A stretch of DNA of 14,088 bases from Bacillota bacterium (GTDB lineage: Bacteria > Bacillota > DTU065): NCBI GenBank assembly GCA_012842235.1, contig DUTE01000258.1, positions 1 through 14,088 of the forward strand. The letters run 5' to 3'. The notes below the pieces were generated by a model that saw only the letters and a program-made list of their open reading frames with translations, ran no database searches and was not told the origin of the DNA. This document shows positions 7,384-14,088 of this stretch, in pieces (the first letter of the stretch is position 1; the number at the start of each line of letters is the position of its first letter). Position numbers and translations under genes: made by a program.

Positions 7384-8784
7384 ATGTCAGAAATAGTTGA
7401 AAGCGAGAAACGATCTAAATTTGATGTGACTAATGTTGGTGATAGTCCTGCCGAGATACGAAAAGGACTTTGGATTTTAGCTTTACCAGCTGTTGGTGAG
7501 ATGCTTCTAAACACTACAGTAGGTATGATTGATACAGCTATGGTTGGGAGGCTTGGTAAAGAAGCTGTTGCAGCAGTAGGGCTAGCAAATCGCTTAATAA
7601 TGATTGTTCTTGGCGTATTTATGGCGATTACTACAGGTACTACTGCTATGGTGGCAAGATATTTTGGAGCTGAAGAGTATCGAAAAGCGTCAGATGTCTT
7701 GCGACAATCTATAGTGGCGTCATTGCTATTTGCACTTATTTTAGGTATTCCCAGTTACTTTTTAGCAAGACCCTTAATGGAATTAGTTGTTGTTACGGGA
7801 GATACTATTGTTCTACAAGGAGCAACTGATTACTTTCGGATTATGGCGGCAAGTTTTATCTTTCTTTTTTTTAATCTAACTGCAAGTGGCGCTCTGCGTG
7901 GAGCAGGGGATATGTCTGCTCCTTTGGTTGTTGTGGCTCTTACTAATGTGGTTAACATAATCGGCAATTATTTTCTTATCTATGGTAAAGGGCCATTTCC
8001 CGAGTGGGGCGTATACGGTGCGGCAATAGCAACATTGCTTAGTCGAGCCGTGGGAACTATAATCTATGCCTTTATGATCTTTGGGGGACGTGGTGGTTTT
8101 CACATTAACTGGGAAGGCGGACTGAGAATCTCCAAAAAGATCATTGCCCCAGTTTTTAAGATTGGTATACCAGCTGCAGTAGAACAGTTGGTCATGCGAG
8201 GCGGTCAGTTTGCCTACTATTTTATTATTATCGGTCTTGGTACAGCTGCTCAGGCAGCCCATGAAGTTGCCATAAATGCTGAATCACTTTCCTTTAATCC
8301 AGGTTTTGGCTTTGCATTAGCTGCAACTACTATGGTTGGCCAGTTTTTAGGTGCTAACAAACCTGATCTTGCTATGAAAAGTGGTAAAGAGGCTGCCAAG
8401 ATAACGGTTACAGTGATGAGCATATTAGGACTGTTATTTTTCTTATTTCCCGAACCTTTTGTGCGGCTCTTTGTTCCAGACGACCAGGAAGTAATTGATT
8501 TAGCTAGTATGTGTCTAAGAATTGTTGCTGTTTCAGAACCTTTTTTTGCAGTAGTTATGGTATATGCTGGTGCACTTCGTGGTGCTGGCGATACTTTTTG
8601 GGTTATGGTCTACACAATTGTTGGGGTTTGGGGCCTTAGAATAGGTTTAGCTTATCTCTTTGTAATTGTTTTAGGTTATGGTTTAGCAGGTGCATGGTGG
8701 GCGATGAATATAGACATTATTGTGCGAGCGTTTCTTTTGTGGAGAAGATTTAATTCAGGTAACTGGCGTCATGTCAAAATATAA
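7384..8784 (+). CDS. MATE family efflux transporter (NorM/DinF-like)
   Basis: This is a 466-residue integral membrane protein with about 12 predicted helices in two homologous halves. The MATE signature shows in both: NTTVGMIDTAMVGRLGKEAVAAVGLANR and TTGTTAMVARYFGAE in the first, and FALAATTMVGQFLGANKPDLA in the second. The phrase GALRGAGD occurs in each half. MATE proteins export cationic drugs or metabolites in exchange for Na+ or H+ across the cytoplasmic membrane; the substrate cannot be told here. The start is the ATG at 7384, with GAGGTG (7372-7377) six bases upstream. A GTG at 7375 is in frame but lies inside that SD. It follows the CPBP gene by 16 nt and ends one base before a terminator hairpin. 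Confidence 0.93.
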   Translation: MSEIVESEKRSKFDVTNVGDSPAEIRKGLWILALPAVGEMLLNTTVGMIDTAMVGRLGKEAVAAVGLANRLIMIVLGVFMAITTGTTAMVARYFGAEEYRKASDVLRQSIVASLLFALILGIPSYFLARPLMELVVVTGDTIVLQGATDYFRIMAASFIFLFFNLTASGALRGAGDMSAPLVVVALTNVVNIIGNYFLIYGKGPFPEWGVYGAAIATLLSRAVGTIIYAFMIFGGRGGFHINWEGGLRISKKIIAPVFKIGIPAAVEQLVMRGGQFAYYFIIIGLGTAAQAAHEVAINAESLSFNPGFGFALAATTMVGQFLGANKPDLAMKSGKEAAKITVTVMSILGLLFFLFPEPFVRLFVPDDQEVIDLASMCLRIVAVSEPFFAVVMVYAGALRGAGDTFWVMVYTIVGVWGLRIGLAYLFVIVLGYGLAGAWWAMNIDIIVRAFLLWRRFNSGNWRHVKI

Positions 8785-8810
8785 AAAGGGCTGATAAATA
8801 CCAGCCCTTA
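8785..8810. terminator. Bidirectional terminator between the MATE and PAP2 genes
   Basis: AAGGGCTG (8786-8793) pairs perfectly with CAGCCCTT (8802-8809). On the - strand a TTTTT run follows the hairpin, making a strong terminator for the PAP2 transcript. On the + strand the tail is only TTATCTAT, so it is weaker for the MATE operon. The two genes converge on it. Confidence 0.8.
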
Positions 8811-8822
8811 TCTATCAACCTA

Positions 8823-9539
8823 TTAATCTGTGTAACCTATCTCTTTATAATCTTCAACCTTGTTAATGGAATCAAGGTAGTGATTGGCAGAAAAGACTCC
8901 TACAAATGCTCCACCAACAACATCAGAAGGCCAATGACGACCTAGGAATATACGGCTTAAGCCTACACTGCTTGACCAGGTGTAAAACCAAAAACTATAG
9001 TCAGGGAACTCCTCAGAAAGGACTGTTGCTAAACTAAAGCTTTGAGCAGTGTGTCCTGAAGGAAAAGAGTTATAACTCAGATTTAAGTTAGGTCCTATCA
9101 AAGATGGGCCTGTATTGGCGGGAGTTTTATAAGGTCTTGACTTTCCTAAAAGATATTTAAGACCATTAGTATTTAGCTGTGTATAAAGGGTAGAGCCTAC
9201 CATTTTTCTGGCAAGTTCTCGGTTGTTCCAACCGAAAGAGGTATACATAAGGGCTAGGCTTATAGGTTCTACCGAAGTAGAAAGAATAGATGCCGCTCCT
9301 TTAAGAGCAGGCTTATTGGCAAGACAATCATAGATAGGCCTATCAAATAAGCTAGTAAACATTGTCAGTCCCATAAACATAGCACCTTGCCAATATTTAA
9401 CTTCTATTGGCTTTTGTAAAGCTGCACCTAAATCTTGGCTTCCTTCTAAAAAACCATAGTAGAGGTTCTCTGGCCCACTTGCCAAAACTGGTTGAAGAAA
9501 AATAATTAAGGTTATAAAGACTAAAACTGACTTTTTCAT
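8823..9539 (-). CDS. Exported PAP2 superfamily phosphatase
   Basis: This is a 238-residue protein. A signal peptide covers residues 1-20 (MKKSVLVFITLIIFLQPVLA), with likely cleavage before SGPE. The three PAP2/acid phosphatase motifs are intact: K128-x6-R135-P136 (KYLLGKSRP), P160-S-G-H163, and S195-R-x5-H202-x3-D206 (SRIFLGRHWPSD), with the two His as nucleophile and acid. PAP2 enzymes dephosphorylate lipid phosphates, undecaprenyl pyrophosphate or small phosphoesters. Export with few long hydrophobic helices suggests an extracytoplasmic phosphatase rather than a multi-pass lipid enzyme. Its ATG overlaps the stop codon of the upstream TIM-barrel gene in an ATGA, and no SD precedes it, so translation probably depends on ribosomes finishing that gene. 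Confidence 0.9.
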   Translation of the reverse strand: MKKSVLVFITLIIFLQPVLASGPENLYYGFLEGSQDLGAALQKPIEVKYWQGAMFMGLTMFTSLFDRPIYDCLANKPALKGAASILSTSVEPISLALMYTSFGWNNRELARKMVGSTLYTQLNTNGLKYLLGKSRPYKTPANTGPSLIGPNLNLSYNSFPSGHTAQSFSLATVLSEEFPDYSFWFYTWSSSVGLSRIFLGRHWPSDVVGGAFVGVFSANHYLDSINKVEDYKEIGYTD

Positions 9540-10384
9540 AGTAAGCAGTCAGATAATAGAGCGTCCTTTATGATGTTACGGAGATATTTAATGTCTTTAT
9601 CAGCAGCAAAAGCAGGATCTCCTTCACCACAGTATTCGATGCAAACCGGCCCATCATAGCCATTTTTAATCAATTCACAGATGATCTTATAGTAGTCGAT
9701 CGCTCCGTTTTCTAGTAGATAAGAGTAATCATAGCCATTACCTAAAGCAGATTTTCTTACATTTTTAAAGTGGAAAAAGCCAATGTGATCTTTGACCATT
9801 TGAACACAGGCAAGGGGCCCCTCACTTGTTGGTGTAGCATAAACATTACCTGGATCAGGGCAGGCTTTAACCCAATCAGAACCGATAGCTTCTAGAAGTT
9901 TGAGTGTAGAAGCACCAGTATCATGAGGGGTGTTCATATGAATTTCAAAGACAATCATTACTTTCTTAGCTTCAGCATATTCAGCAATCTCTTGATATCT
10001 TTTAGCCATCTCTTGGTACTGCTCTTCTGAGACTAGAACAGAACCGTTTTCACCGTATTTAGTCCAGTCGTTGCCAACAGCATTTGCTATGGTTCCGTTA
10101 ATGATAGGTACATTAAATTTAGCAGCCATGTCAATAGCCCACTTCATTTTCTCAACAGAGGCTTCTCTATTATCTTTATTTAAAAGATCAGTACCATGAT
10201 CTAGAGCAACAATAGGCACATGATATTTTTTTGACAACTCGTGTGCCTTTTTAATATCTGCCTCAGTTTTATAGTGTACTACAGATAGCTCAATTCCGTC
10301 GTAGCCATATTCTGCGGCTTTACGAAAAGCTCTTTCTACACTATAACTACGAAAAGTATAAGAATGTAGGACAATATCCATCAT
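9536..10384 (-). CDS. Sugar phosphate isomerase/epimerase family (xylose isomerase-like TIM barrel)
   Basis: This 282-residue protein belongs to the AP-endonuclease-2/xylose-isomerase-like TIM-barrel group. The N-terminus IVLHSYTFRSYSVERAFRKAAEYGYDGIELS is the usual first strand and helix. Likely metal ligands, in family order, are E147 (VFEIHMNTPHDTG), D177 (CPDPGNVYA), H205 (FFHFKN) and E250 (CIEYCGEGDP). Members isomerise or epimerise sugars, inositols or related keto-compounds; the substrate is unknown. Adjacent ATGs at 10384 and 10381 share the SD AGAGAGGTG (- strand, 10396-10388), so either may be used. A longer reading to 10441 has no SD. It is read divergently from the patatin gene and overlaps the PAP2 gene by 4 nt, so they form a two-gene operon. 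Confidence 0.88.
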   Translation of the reverse strand: MMDIVLHSYTFRSYSVERAFRKAAEYGYDGIELSVVHYKTEADIKKAHELSKKYHVPIVALDHGTDLLNKDNREASVEKMKWAIDMAAKFNVPIINGTIANAVGNDWTKYGENGSVLVSEEQYQEMAKRYQEIAEYAEAKKVMIVFEIHMNTPHDTGASTLKLLEAIGSDWVKACPDPGNVYATPTSEGPLACVQMVKDHIGFFHFKNVRKSALGNGYDYSYLLENGAIDYYKIICELIKNGYDGPVCIEYCGEGDPAFAADKDIKYLRNIIKDALLSDCLL

Positions 10385-10470
10385 ATTCACCTCTCTATTA
10401 TTTACAGATACTCTTCTTTTTCTTGTACCGATATCCTGCAAAAAATACTAATTTGTACTGAACAACTTGA

Positions 10471-10503
10471 AAGATGCATACCTCTTACAGGGAGGTGTAT
10501 CTT
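10471..10503 (+). promoter_or_regulatory. Hairpin over the patatin-gene SD, with a CsrA-like motif
   Basis: The left arm AAGAT-ATACCTC (10471-10484, with GC 10476-10477 bulged) pairs with GAGGTGTATCTT (10492-10503): 12 pairs including one U-G, around a 7-nt loop. The SD GGGAGGTG (10490-10497) is mostly inside the right arm, and the ATG at 10506 follows two bases after the stem. The loop side reads TTACAGGGAGGT, which matches the published CsrA consensus RUACARGGAUGU at 10 of 12 positions. CsrA control is inference. Confidence 0.5.
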
Positions 10504-10505
10504 TT

Positions 10506-11387
10506 ATGCGTTGGGGTCTATCTCTTGGTGGCGGCTCGTTAAGAGGGGCAGCTCATATAGGGGCAATTAAGGTTCTTGATAGAAATGGCTTAAAGCCACT
10601 AGCTATCGCCGGAACTTCAGCAGGAGCAATTGTTGCTGCTTTATATGCATCAGGCCTAAGTGGAATAGAGATGGAAAATTGGGCTTTAGCCCTAACAAGG
10701 GTAAAAGTCTTTGACAAGGCTATTTCTGCTTGCCAATATCCATTAGTTTTAAGCAAAATAGTTGCAGATTTTGCCGGATTAAATCCTTCTTGGCATCTAC
10801 CCTTAGGACTTTTTCGGGGAGAATTTATTGCCAAACAGATAAGTCTTTATACCCTTAATCGTCGTTTTAGTGATTTAAAGATAAAAACAGCTATTAATGC
10901 AGTAGATCTTGATACTGCTGAAGAAGTAGTCTTTACCAATGCTAAAGTAGCCCAAACAAAAAAAGATTGTACAACCGATGCCTACTTATGGGAAGCTGTA
11001 CGGGCTAGCATTTCACTACCAGGTATCTTTACACCTTTTGTATGGCAAAATAGAAGGCTAGTTGATGGAGGGCTTGCAGCATTAAACCCAGCAAAGATTG
11101 TAAAGCGCATGGGTCTGCCTTTTGTCTTAGCAATCGATGTCTCTTTAGATGCAACGGCATCTGCATCGCCAGACAACTTTTTTGAGGTTTTATTGAGATC
11201 TTATGATATTGCCAATTACCGCAAAAACAAAGAAGAACTGCGTTTATTTGCGGATTATACTGTTGAAGCAGGATATCTTGGGGTTAATCTAAAAGAATTT
11301 TCGAAGATAAAGGATTGCATTGCTTATGGAGAGAAAACCATGGAGAATGCATTAAAACAATTAGGTATTTCGACTCTTAAATACTAA
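10506..11387 (+). CDS. Patatin-like phospholipase family protein (RssA/YchK-like)
   Basis: This is a 293-residue serine acyl hydrolase of the patatin family. All family marks are present: the oxyanion-hole glycine loop GGGSLRG at 8-14, the nucleophile elbow G-T-S38-A-G, and the second half of the Ser-Asp dyad in D187-G-G. Patatin-like proteins cleave acyl chains from lipids; bacterial RssA-type members are cytoplasmic and poorly characterised. There is no signal peptide. I chose the ATG at 10506 because the SD GGGAGGTG lies 8 nt before it and the protein then begins MRWGLSLGGG, as relatives do. An upstream in-frame ATG at 10467 would translate through the SD hairpin and has no SD. The epimerase gene follows after 16 nt. 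Confidence 0.9.
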   Translation: MRWGLSLGGGSLRGAAHIGAIKVLDRNGLKPLAIAGTSAGAIVAALYASGLSGIEMENWALALTRVKVFDKAISACQYPLVLSKIVADFAGLNPSWHLPLGLFRGEFIAKQISLYTLNRRFSDLKIKTAINAVDLDTAEEVVFTNAKVAQTKKDCTTDAYLWEAVRASISLPGIFTPFVWQNRRLVDGGLAALNPAKIVKRMGLPFVLAIDVSLDATASASPDNFFEVLLRSYDIANYRKNKEELRLFADYTVEAGYLGVNLKEFSKIKDCIAYGEKTMENALKQLGISTLKY

Positions 11388-11403
11388 AAGAGGTGGTTAA
11401 TCA

Positions 11404-12330
11404 ATGAAGGCATTAGTGACAGGGGGCGCAGGCTTTATTGGTTCACATGTAGCAGAGATCTTAAAAGAAAACAACCATGAAGTTTTAATTGTTGATAACT
11501 TCTCAACTGGTAAAAAAAGTAATTTACCCAAAGATATTCCGTTTTTGGAGATTGATATATGTTCAAAAGAACTGAACAAAGCTATTTCAGAGTTTAAGCC
11601 TGATGTGGTATTTCATCTTGCGGCTCAAATAGATGTACAGAAATCACTCCATGATCCAGCTTTTGATGCTTATGTAAATGTTGTTGGGGCAGTGAATTTA
11701 CTTCAAGCCTGCCAAACTAACAAGGTCAAAAAAGTTATCTATTCATCATCTGCTGCAGTTTATGGAGAACCACAGTCTCTGCCTGTTTCAGAGTCACACC
11801 AATTAATGCCTTTAAGTGCATACGGAGTAAGCAAACATACTGTTGAACACTATTTGTACGTTTTCAAAAATCTTTATAACATAGATTATAGTATTTTAAG
11901 GTATGGCAATGTATACGGACCGAGACAGGATCCTTTAGGCGAAGCAGGGGTTGTGGCAATTTTTACTGATAAAATCTTAAAAGGTCAATCACCAATGATC
12001 TTTGGTGATGGTGAGCAGACAAGGGATTTTGTTTATGTTAAAGACATAGCAAGAGCCAATCTTCTAGCAGCAACTACTTCTAGTTCGCAAGTGGTTAATA
12101 TTGCAACTGAAGTTGAAACCTCTGTTAATGATGTATTTAACTTACTTTTAGAGCTTACAAACCAAAAAGAACTAAAAGCACAAACAATGCCTAGTAGATC
12201 TGGGGAGATAAGAAGGATGGTAATGAGTACTAAAAAAGCTAAAAGAGAGATAGGCTTTGAAAGTAAGTTTAGTTTTTATGAAGGTATGAAAGAGACTATA
12301 GAGTTTTACAAAGCTCAGATAGATTTTTAA
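11404..12330 (+). CDS. NAD-dependent epimerase/dehydratase (UDP-glucose 4-epimerase-like)
   Basis: This is a 308-residue extended short-chain dehydrogenase/reductase. The N-terminal Rossmann motif is TGGAGFIGS (6-14). It is followed by IVDNFSTG (a typical GalE NAD-ribose-binding strand), FHLAAQIDV, the catalytic Ser region SSSAAVYGEP (114-123) and the catalytic Y140-x3-K144 (YGVSKHTVEHY). NVYGPRQDP and GDGEQTRDFVYVKDIARA complete the sugar-nucleotide-binding half. It probably epimerises or dehydrates a UDP- or dTDP-sugar for surface polysaccharide. The family is broad, so the exact sugar, and galE itself, are not claimed. The SD AAGAGGTGG (11388-11396) starts right after the patatin stop codon. 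CTCTT in the last patatin codons (11374-11378) could pair with that SD, which would couple the two genes. Confidence 0.9.
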   Translation: MKALVTGGAGFIGSHVAEILKENNHEVLIVDNFSTGKKSNLPKDIPFLEIDICSKELNKAISEFKPDVVFHLAAQIDVQKSLHDPAFDAYVNVVGAVNLLQACQTNKVKKVIYSSSAAVYGEPQSLPVSESHQLMPLSAYGVSKHTVEHYLYVFKNLYNIDYSILRYGNVYGPRQDPLGEAGVVAIFTDKILKGQSPMIFGDGEQTRDFVYVKDIARANLLAATTSSSQVVNIATEVETSVNDVFNLLLELTNQKELKAQTMPSRSGEIRRMVMSTKKAKREIGFESKFSFYEGMKETIEFYKAQIDF

Positions 12331-12383
12331 TTTTAATTTTGAACTAATAGCTATGATAATGAGTCAAAAAAGGAAGGCTTATA

Positions 12384-13154
12384 ATGGGCGTAATTGAGTT
12401 TTTAGGAACAGGCACATCTACTGGTGTGCCCATGATTGGCTGTCAATGTAGTGTTTGTCAGTCAAAAGACCCAAAAAACAAACGCTTGAGATCATCAGTT
12501 GTTATTAAAATGGGTGGTCAGATTATTCTTATTGATACAGGCCCTGAGTTTAGATTACAGGCTCTACGATCAGGTCTTCAGAGAGTAGATGGGGTATTAA
12601 TTACTCATACCCACGCTGATCATGTTGCAGGTTTTGATGATCTAAGGGCATTTAACTTTATTACAGGAGAGCCAGTACAGGTCTTTGGTAGTTTAGAGAC
12701 GGTAAAAACACTAAAACATAACTATCCTTATATCTTTGGCGAGGCCATACAGGTAGGGGGTGGTTTGCCACATATTAAAGTAAAAGAGATTAAAGGACCT
12801 TTTATACTTAATGGCATAAAGATTACACCGATTCCTGTTAAACACGGCAAAGTAGAAGTCTATGGTTATCGTTTTGGCAAGATGGCTTATGTAACTGATC
12901 TTAGCTATTTATCGAAAGAAGCAATAGCACTTCTAGAAGGTTTAGATCTTCTAGTATTAGGTGTTTTAAGATACAGAAGACACTCGACCCACCTTTGTTT
13001 AGAAGATGCACTTAGTTTAGTAGACAAGCTTCAACCCAAAAGAACTTATTTTACCCACATAAGCCACGATATTGAACACAAACGGGTATCTCAAAGACTT
13101 CCCCAAGGAATCTATCTCGCTTATGATGGACTTAAATTAGAGTTTTTAGAGTAG
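12384..13154 (+). CDS. PhnP-type metallo-beta-lactamase-fold hydrolase
   Basis: This is a 256-residue MBL-fold protein. It opens with FLGTGTSTGVPMIGCQCSVC, with Cys at 20, 22 and 25. PhnP relatives have a structural zinc site at a similar Cys cluster. The di-metal motif is H75-x-H77-x-D79-H80 (THTHADHVAGFDDLR). Later histidines lie in VKHGKVEVYGYRF, HSTHLCLEDAL and THISHDIEH. PhnP is a phosphoribosyl cyclic phosphate phosphodiesterase of the C-P lyase pathway. Many homologues, including probably this one with no phn neighbours, act on other cyclic nucleotide or phosphodiester substrates. The SD AAGGAAGG (12370-12377) supports the ATG at 12384. It follows the epimerase gene by 53 nt with no terminator between, and the MTA phosphorylase gene lies 33 nt downstream. 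Confidence 0.88.
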   Translation: MGVIEFLGTGTSTGVPMIGCQCSVCQSKDPKNKRLRSSVVIKMGGQIILIDTGPEFRLQALRSGLQRVDGVLITHTHADHVAGFDDLRAFNFITGEPVQVFGSLETVKTLKHNYPYIFGEAIQVGGGLPHIKVKEIKGPFILNGIKITPIPVKHGKVEVYGYRFGKMAYVTDLSYLSKEAIALLEGLDLLVLGVLRYRRHSTHLCLEDALSLVDKLQPKRTYFTHISHDIEHKRVSQRLPQGIYLAYDGLKLEFLE

Positions 13155-13187
13155 AAGGGAGGGAGCCACTTAAAAGTGGCAAGTTTT
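13155..13187 (+). promoter_or_regulatory. SD and intervening hairpin before the MTA phosphorylase gene
   Basis: The SD AAGGGAGGG (13155-13163) is followed by GCCACT (13165-13170), loop TAAA and AGTGGC (13175-13180), then seven bases to the ATG at 13188. The linear SD-ATG gap of about 25 nt is too long, but folding the 16-nt hairpin leaves about 9 nt. Alternatively the GTG at 13176 inside the stem, about 13 nt from the SD, is the start. Confidence 0.5.
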
Positions 13188-13985
13188 ATGAAATGGAAGG
13201 CAGACATTGGTGTATTTGGTGGTTCAGGTTTATATTCTTTAATGGAAGATGTTGTAGAAGTAGCGATAGATACACCCTATGGGGCACCATCTGATAAGAT
13301 AGCTCTAGGACAGATAAAAGGCAAAAAAGTTGCTTTTTTACCAAGACATGGTAAAGAACATCAGTTGCCTCCTCATAAAATCAATTATCGAGCTAATCTC
13401 TGGGCAATGAAAAAGCTAGGGGTAAAAGAGATTATCGGGCCTTGTGCAGCAGGAAGCCTTGTGCCTGAATTTAAACCTGGAGACTTTGTTGTAAGTGATC
13501 AGTTCATCAACATGACAAGCGGTCGGCAAGATACTTTTTTGGAGGGCCCAAATGTCAATCATTTAACTGCAGCAGATCCTTATTGCCCACATTTAACAGA
13601 TCTTGCTTATCAAAAAGGTAAAGAATTAGGCATTACAATTCATCCTAATGGAACGATTATTGTTATTAATGGACCACGTTTTTCTACAAGAGCAGAGAGT
13701 AGATTCTTTTCACAAATTGGTGGTCAAGTTATCAATATGACCCAGTATCCTGAAGGGATTTTAGCAAAAGAGTTAGGTATTTGTTATGTGAATGTAGCTT
13801 TAATAACAGACTACGATGCAGGGTTAGAAGGAAGAGACGACATACCACCAGTTGATCATCAATCAGTATTGAAGGTCTTTGAAGAGAATATTCACAACGT
13901 AAAAAAACTTATTATGGCAATGATAGAAGATATGGGAATGGAAAGTAAATGTGACTGTCAAGATTCACCCTTAGCTAATTTATAG
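13188..13985 (+). CDS. mtnP: S-methyl-5'-thioadenosine phosphorylase (MTAP/PNP family)
   Basis: This is a 265-residue class I-type nucleoside phosphorylase that splits 5'-methylthioadenosine with phosphate into adenine and 5-methylthioribose-1-phosphate, in the salvage of polyamine and SAM by-products. Motifs present are IGVFGGSGLY, LPRHGKEHQLPPHKINYRAN, NGPRFSTRAES, VINMTQYPE and TDYDAGLEG. The D-Y-D pair near the base-binding site is the arrangement associated with 6-amino (adenine) substrates in MTAP, rather than the Asn of guanosine/inosine phosphorylases. A methylthioinosine-preferring variant cannot be fully excluded. The C-terminal CDCQ resembles the Cys pair seen in relatives. I prefer the ATG at 13188, though a GTG at 13176 is in frame and adds four residues. 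No other methionine-salvage (mtn) gene is in the window. It ends the patatin-to-mtnP gene run, just before a terminator. Confidence 0.9.
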   Translation: MKWKADIGVFGGSGLYSLMEDVVEVAIDTPYGAPSDKIALGQIKGKKVAFLPRHGKEHQLPPHKINYRANLWAMKKLGVKEIIGPCAAGSLVPEFKPGDFVVSDQFINMTSGRQDTFLEGPNVNHLTAADPYCPHLTDLAYQKGKELGITIHPNGTIIVINGPRFSTRAESRFFSQIGGQVINMTQYPEGILAKELGICYVNVALITDYDAGLEGRDDIPPVDHQSVLKVFEENIHNVKKLIMAMIEDMGMESKCDCQDSPLANL

Positions 13986-14025
13986 TTCATTTGTTTTATT
14001 TAAAAGAGGAGAAAAATACTCTTCT

Positions 14026-14053
14026 AAGCTGGCCTTAAGGTAGGCCAGCTTTT
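14026..14053 (+). terminator. Terminator after the MTA phosphorylase gene
   Basis: AAGCTGGCC (14026-14034) pairs perfectly with GGCCAGCTT (14043-14051) around an 8-nt loop, followed by a short TTTT (14050-14053). It lies 40 nt after the stop codon. The T-run is short, but the stem is strong. Confidence 0.75.
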
Positions 14054-14088
14054 GGATTTAAATACTAAGAGACCTAAATTTGATATAT

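Noticed and set aside
10385..10441. N-terminal extension of the TIM-barrel protein to the ATG at 10441
   Set aside because: The SD AGAGAGGTG sits within this extension, directly before the ATG pair at 10384/10381, and the added residues do not resemble family N-termini.
10423..10451. TTGTAC-N17-TACTAA as a promoter for the patatin gene
   Set aside because: The -10 box matches poorly. The divergent spacer must contain promoters, but I cannot place them with confidence.
13999..14025. SD-like AGAGGAG at 14004-14010 as the start of a further gene
   Set aside because: No start codon follows at a suitable distance, and the terminator hairpin begins at 14026.

Overview
The window is AT-rich bacterial DNA with strong Shine-Dalgarno (SD) sites, compact operons and short spacers. 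A class B penicillin-binding protein with a C-terminal PASTA domain, an ABI/CPBP family membrane protein and the overall gene style suggest a low-GC member of the Bacillota, probably a clostridia-like anaerobe. The species cannot be named from sequence alone. No rRNA, tRNA, insertion sequence, CRISPR array or phage gene is visible.

Layout. (1) Positions 1-2625, + strand: a GNAT acetyltransferase cut by the left edge, a stand-alone left-handed beta-helix protein resembling the C-terminal half of GlmU, and a membrane-anchored FAD:protein FMN transferase (ApbE). (2) 2681-6157, + strand: a PASTA-bearing transpeptidase (SpoVD/PbpB type), then IMP dehydrogenase (guaB). guaB has its own near-consensus promoter embedded in the end of the transpeptidase gene and ends at a strong terminator. 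(3) 6158-6662: about 500 bases without a protein gene. They hold the guaB terminator, two dyad-bearing promoter-like elements, a candidate small RNA ending in its own terminator, and the structured leader of the next gene. (4) 6663-8784, + strand: a CPBP membrane protein and a MATE efflux transporter, apparently one operon. (5) 10384-8823, - strand: a xylose-isomerase-like TIM-barrel protein overlapping (ATGA) an exported PAP2 phosphatase. This pair converges on the MATE gene at a shared bidirectional terminator. (6) 10506-13985, + strand: a patatin-like phospholipase, a GalE-like epimerase, a PhnP-type metallo-beta-lactamase-fold hydrolase and a methylthioadenosine phosphorylase, closed by a terminator at 14026-14053.

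Most protein genes are ordinary housekeeping or accessory families: cell envelope (transpeptidase, epimerase, beta-helix protein), purine and nucleoside metabolism (GuaB, MTA phosphorylase), flavoprotein maturation (ApbE), and export or membrane work (MATE, CPBP, PAP2, patatin).

The unusual signal lies between genes. Several translation start regions carry inverted repeats that hide, display or bridge the SD. The strongest is a 14-bp stem ending exactly at the transpeptidase ATG. Others are a 12-bp stem over the patatin SD with a CsrA-like loop, a two-state repeat in front of the CPBP gene, and a 16-nt hairpin between SD and ATG of the MTA phosphorylase gene. Weaker versions occur at apbE, guaB and the epimerase gene. 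All of this was read by eye, with no folding energy, alignment or database search.
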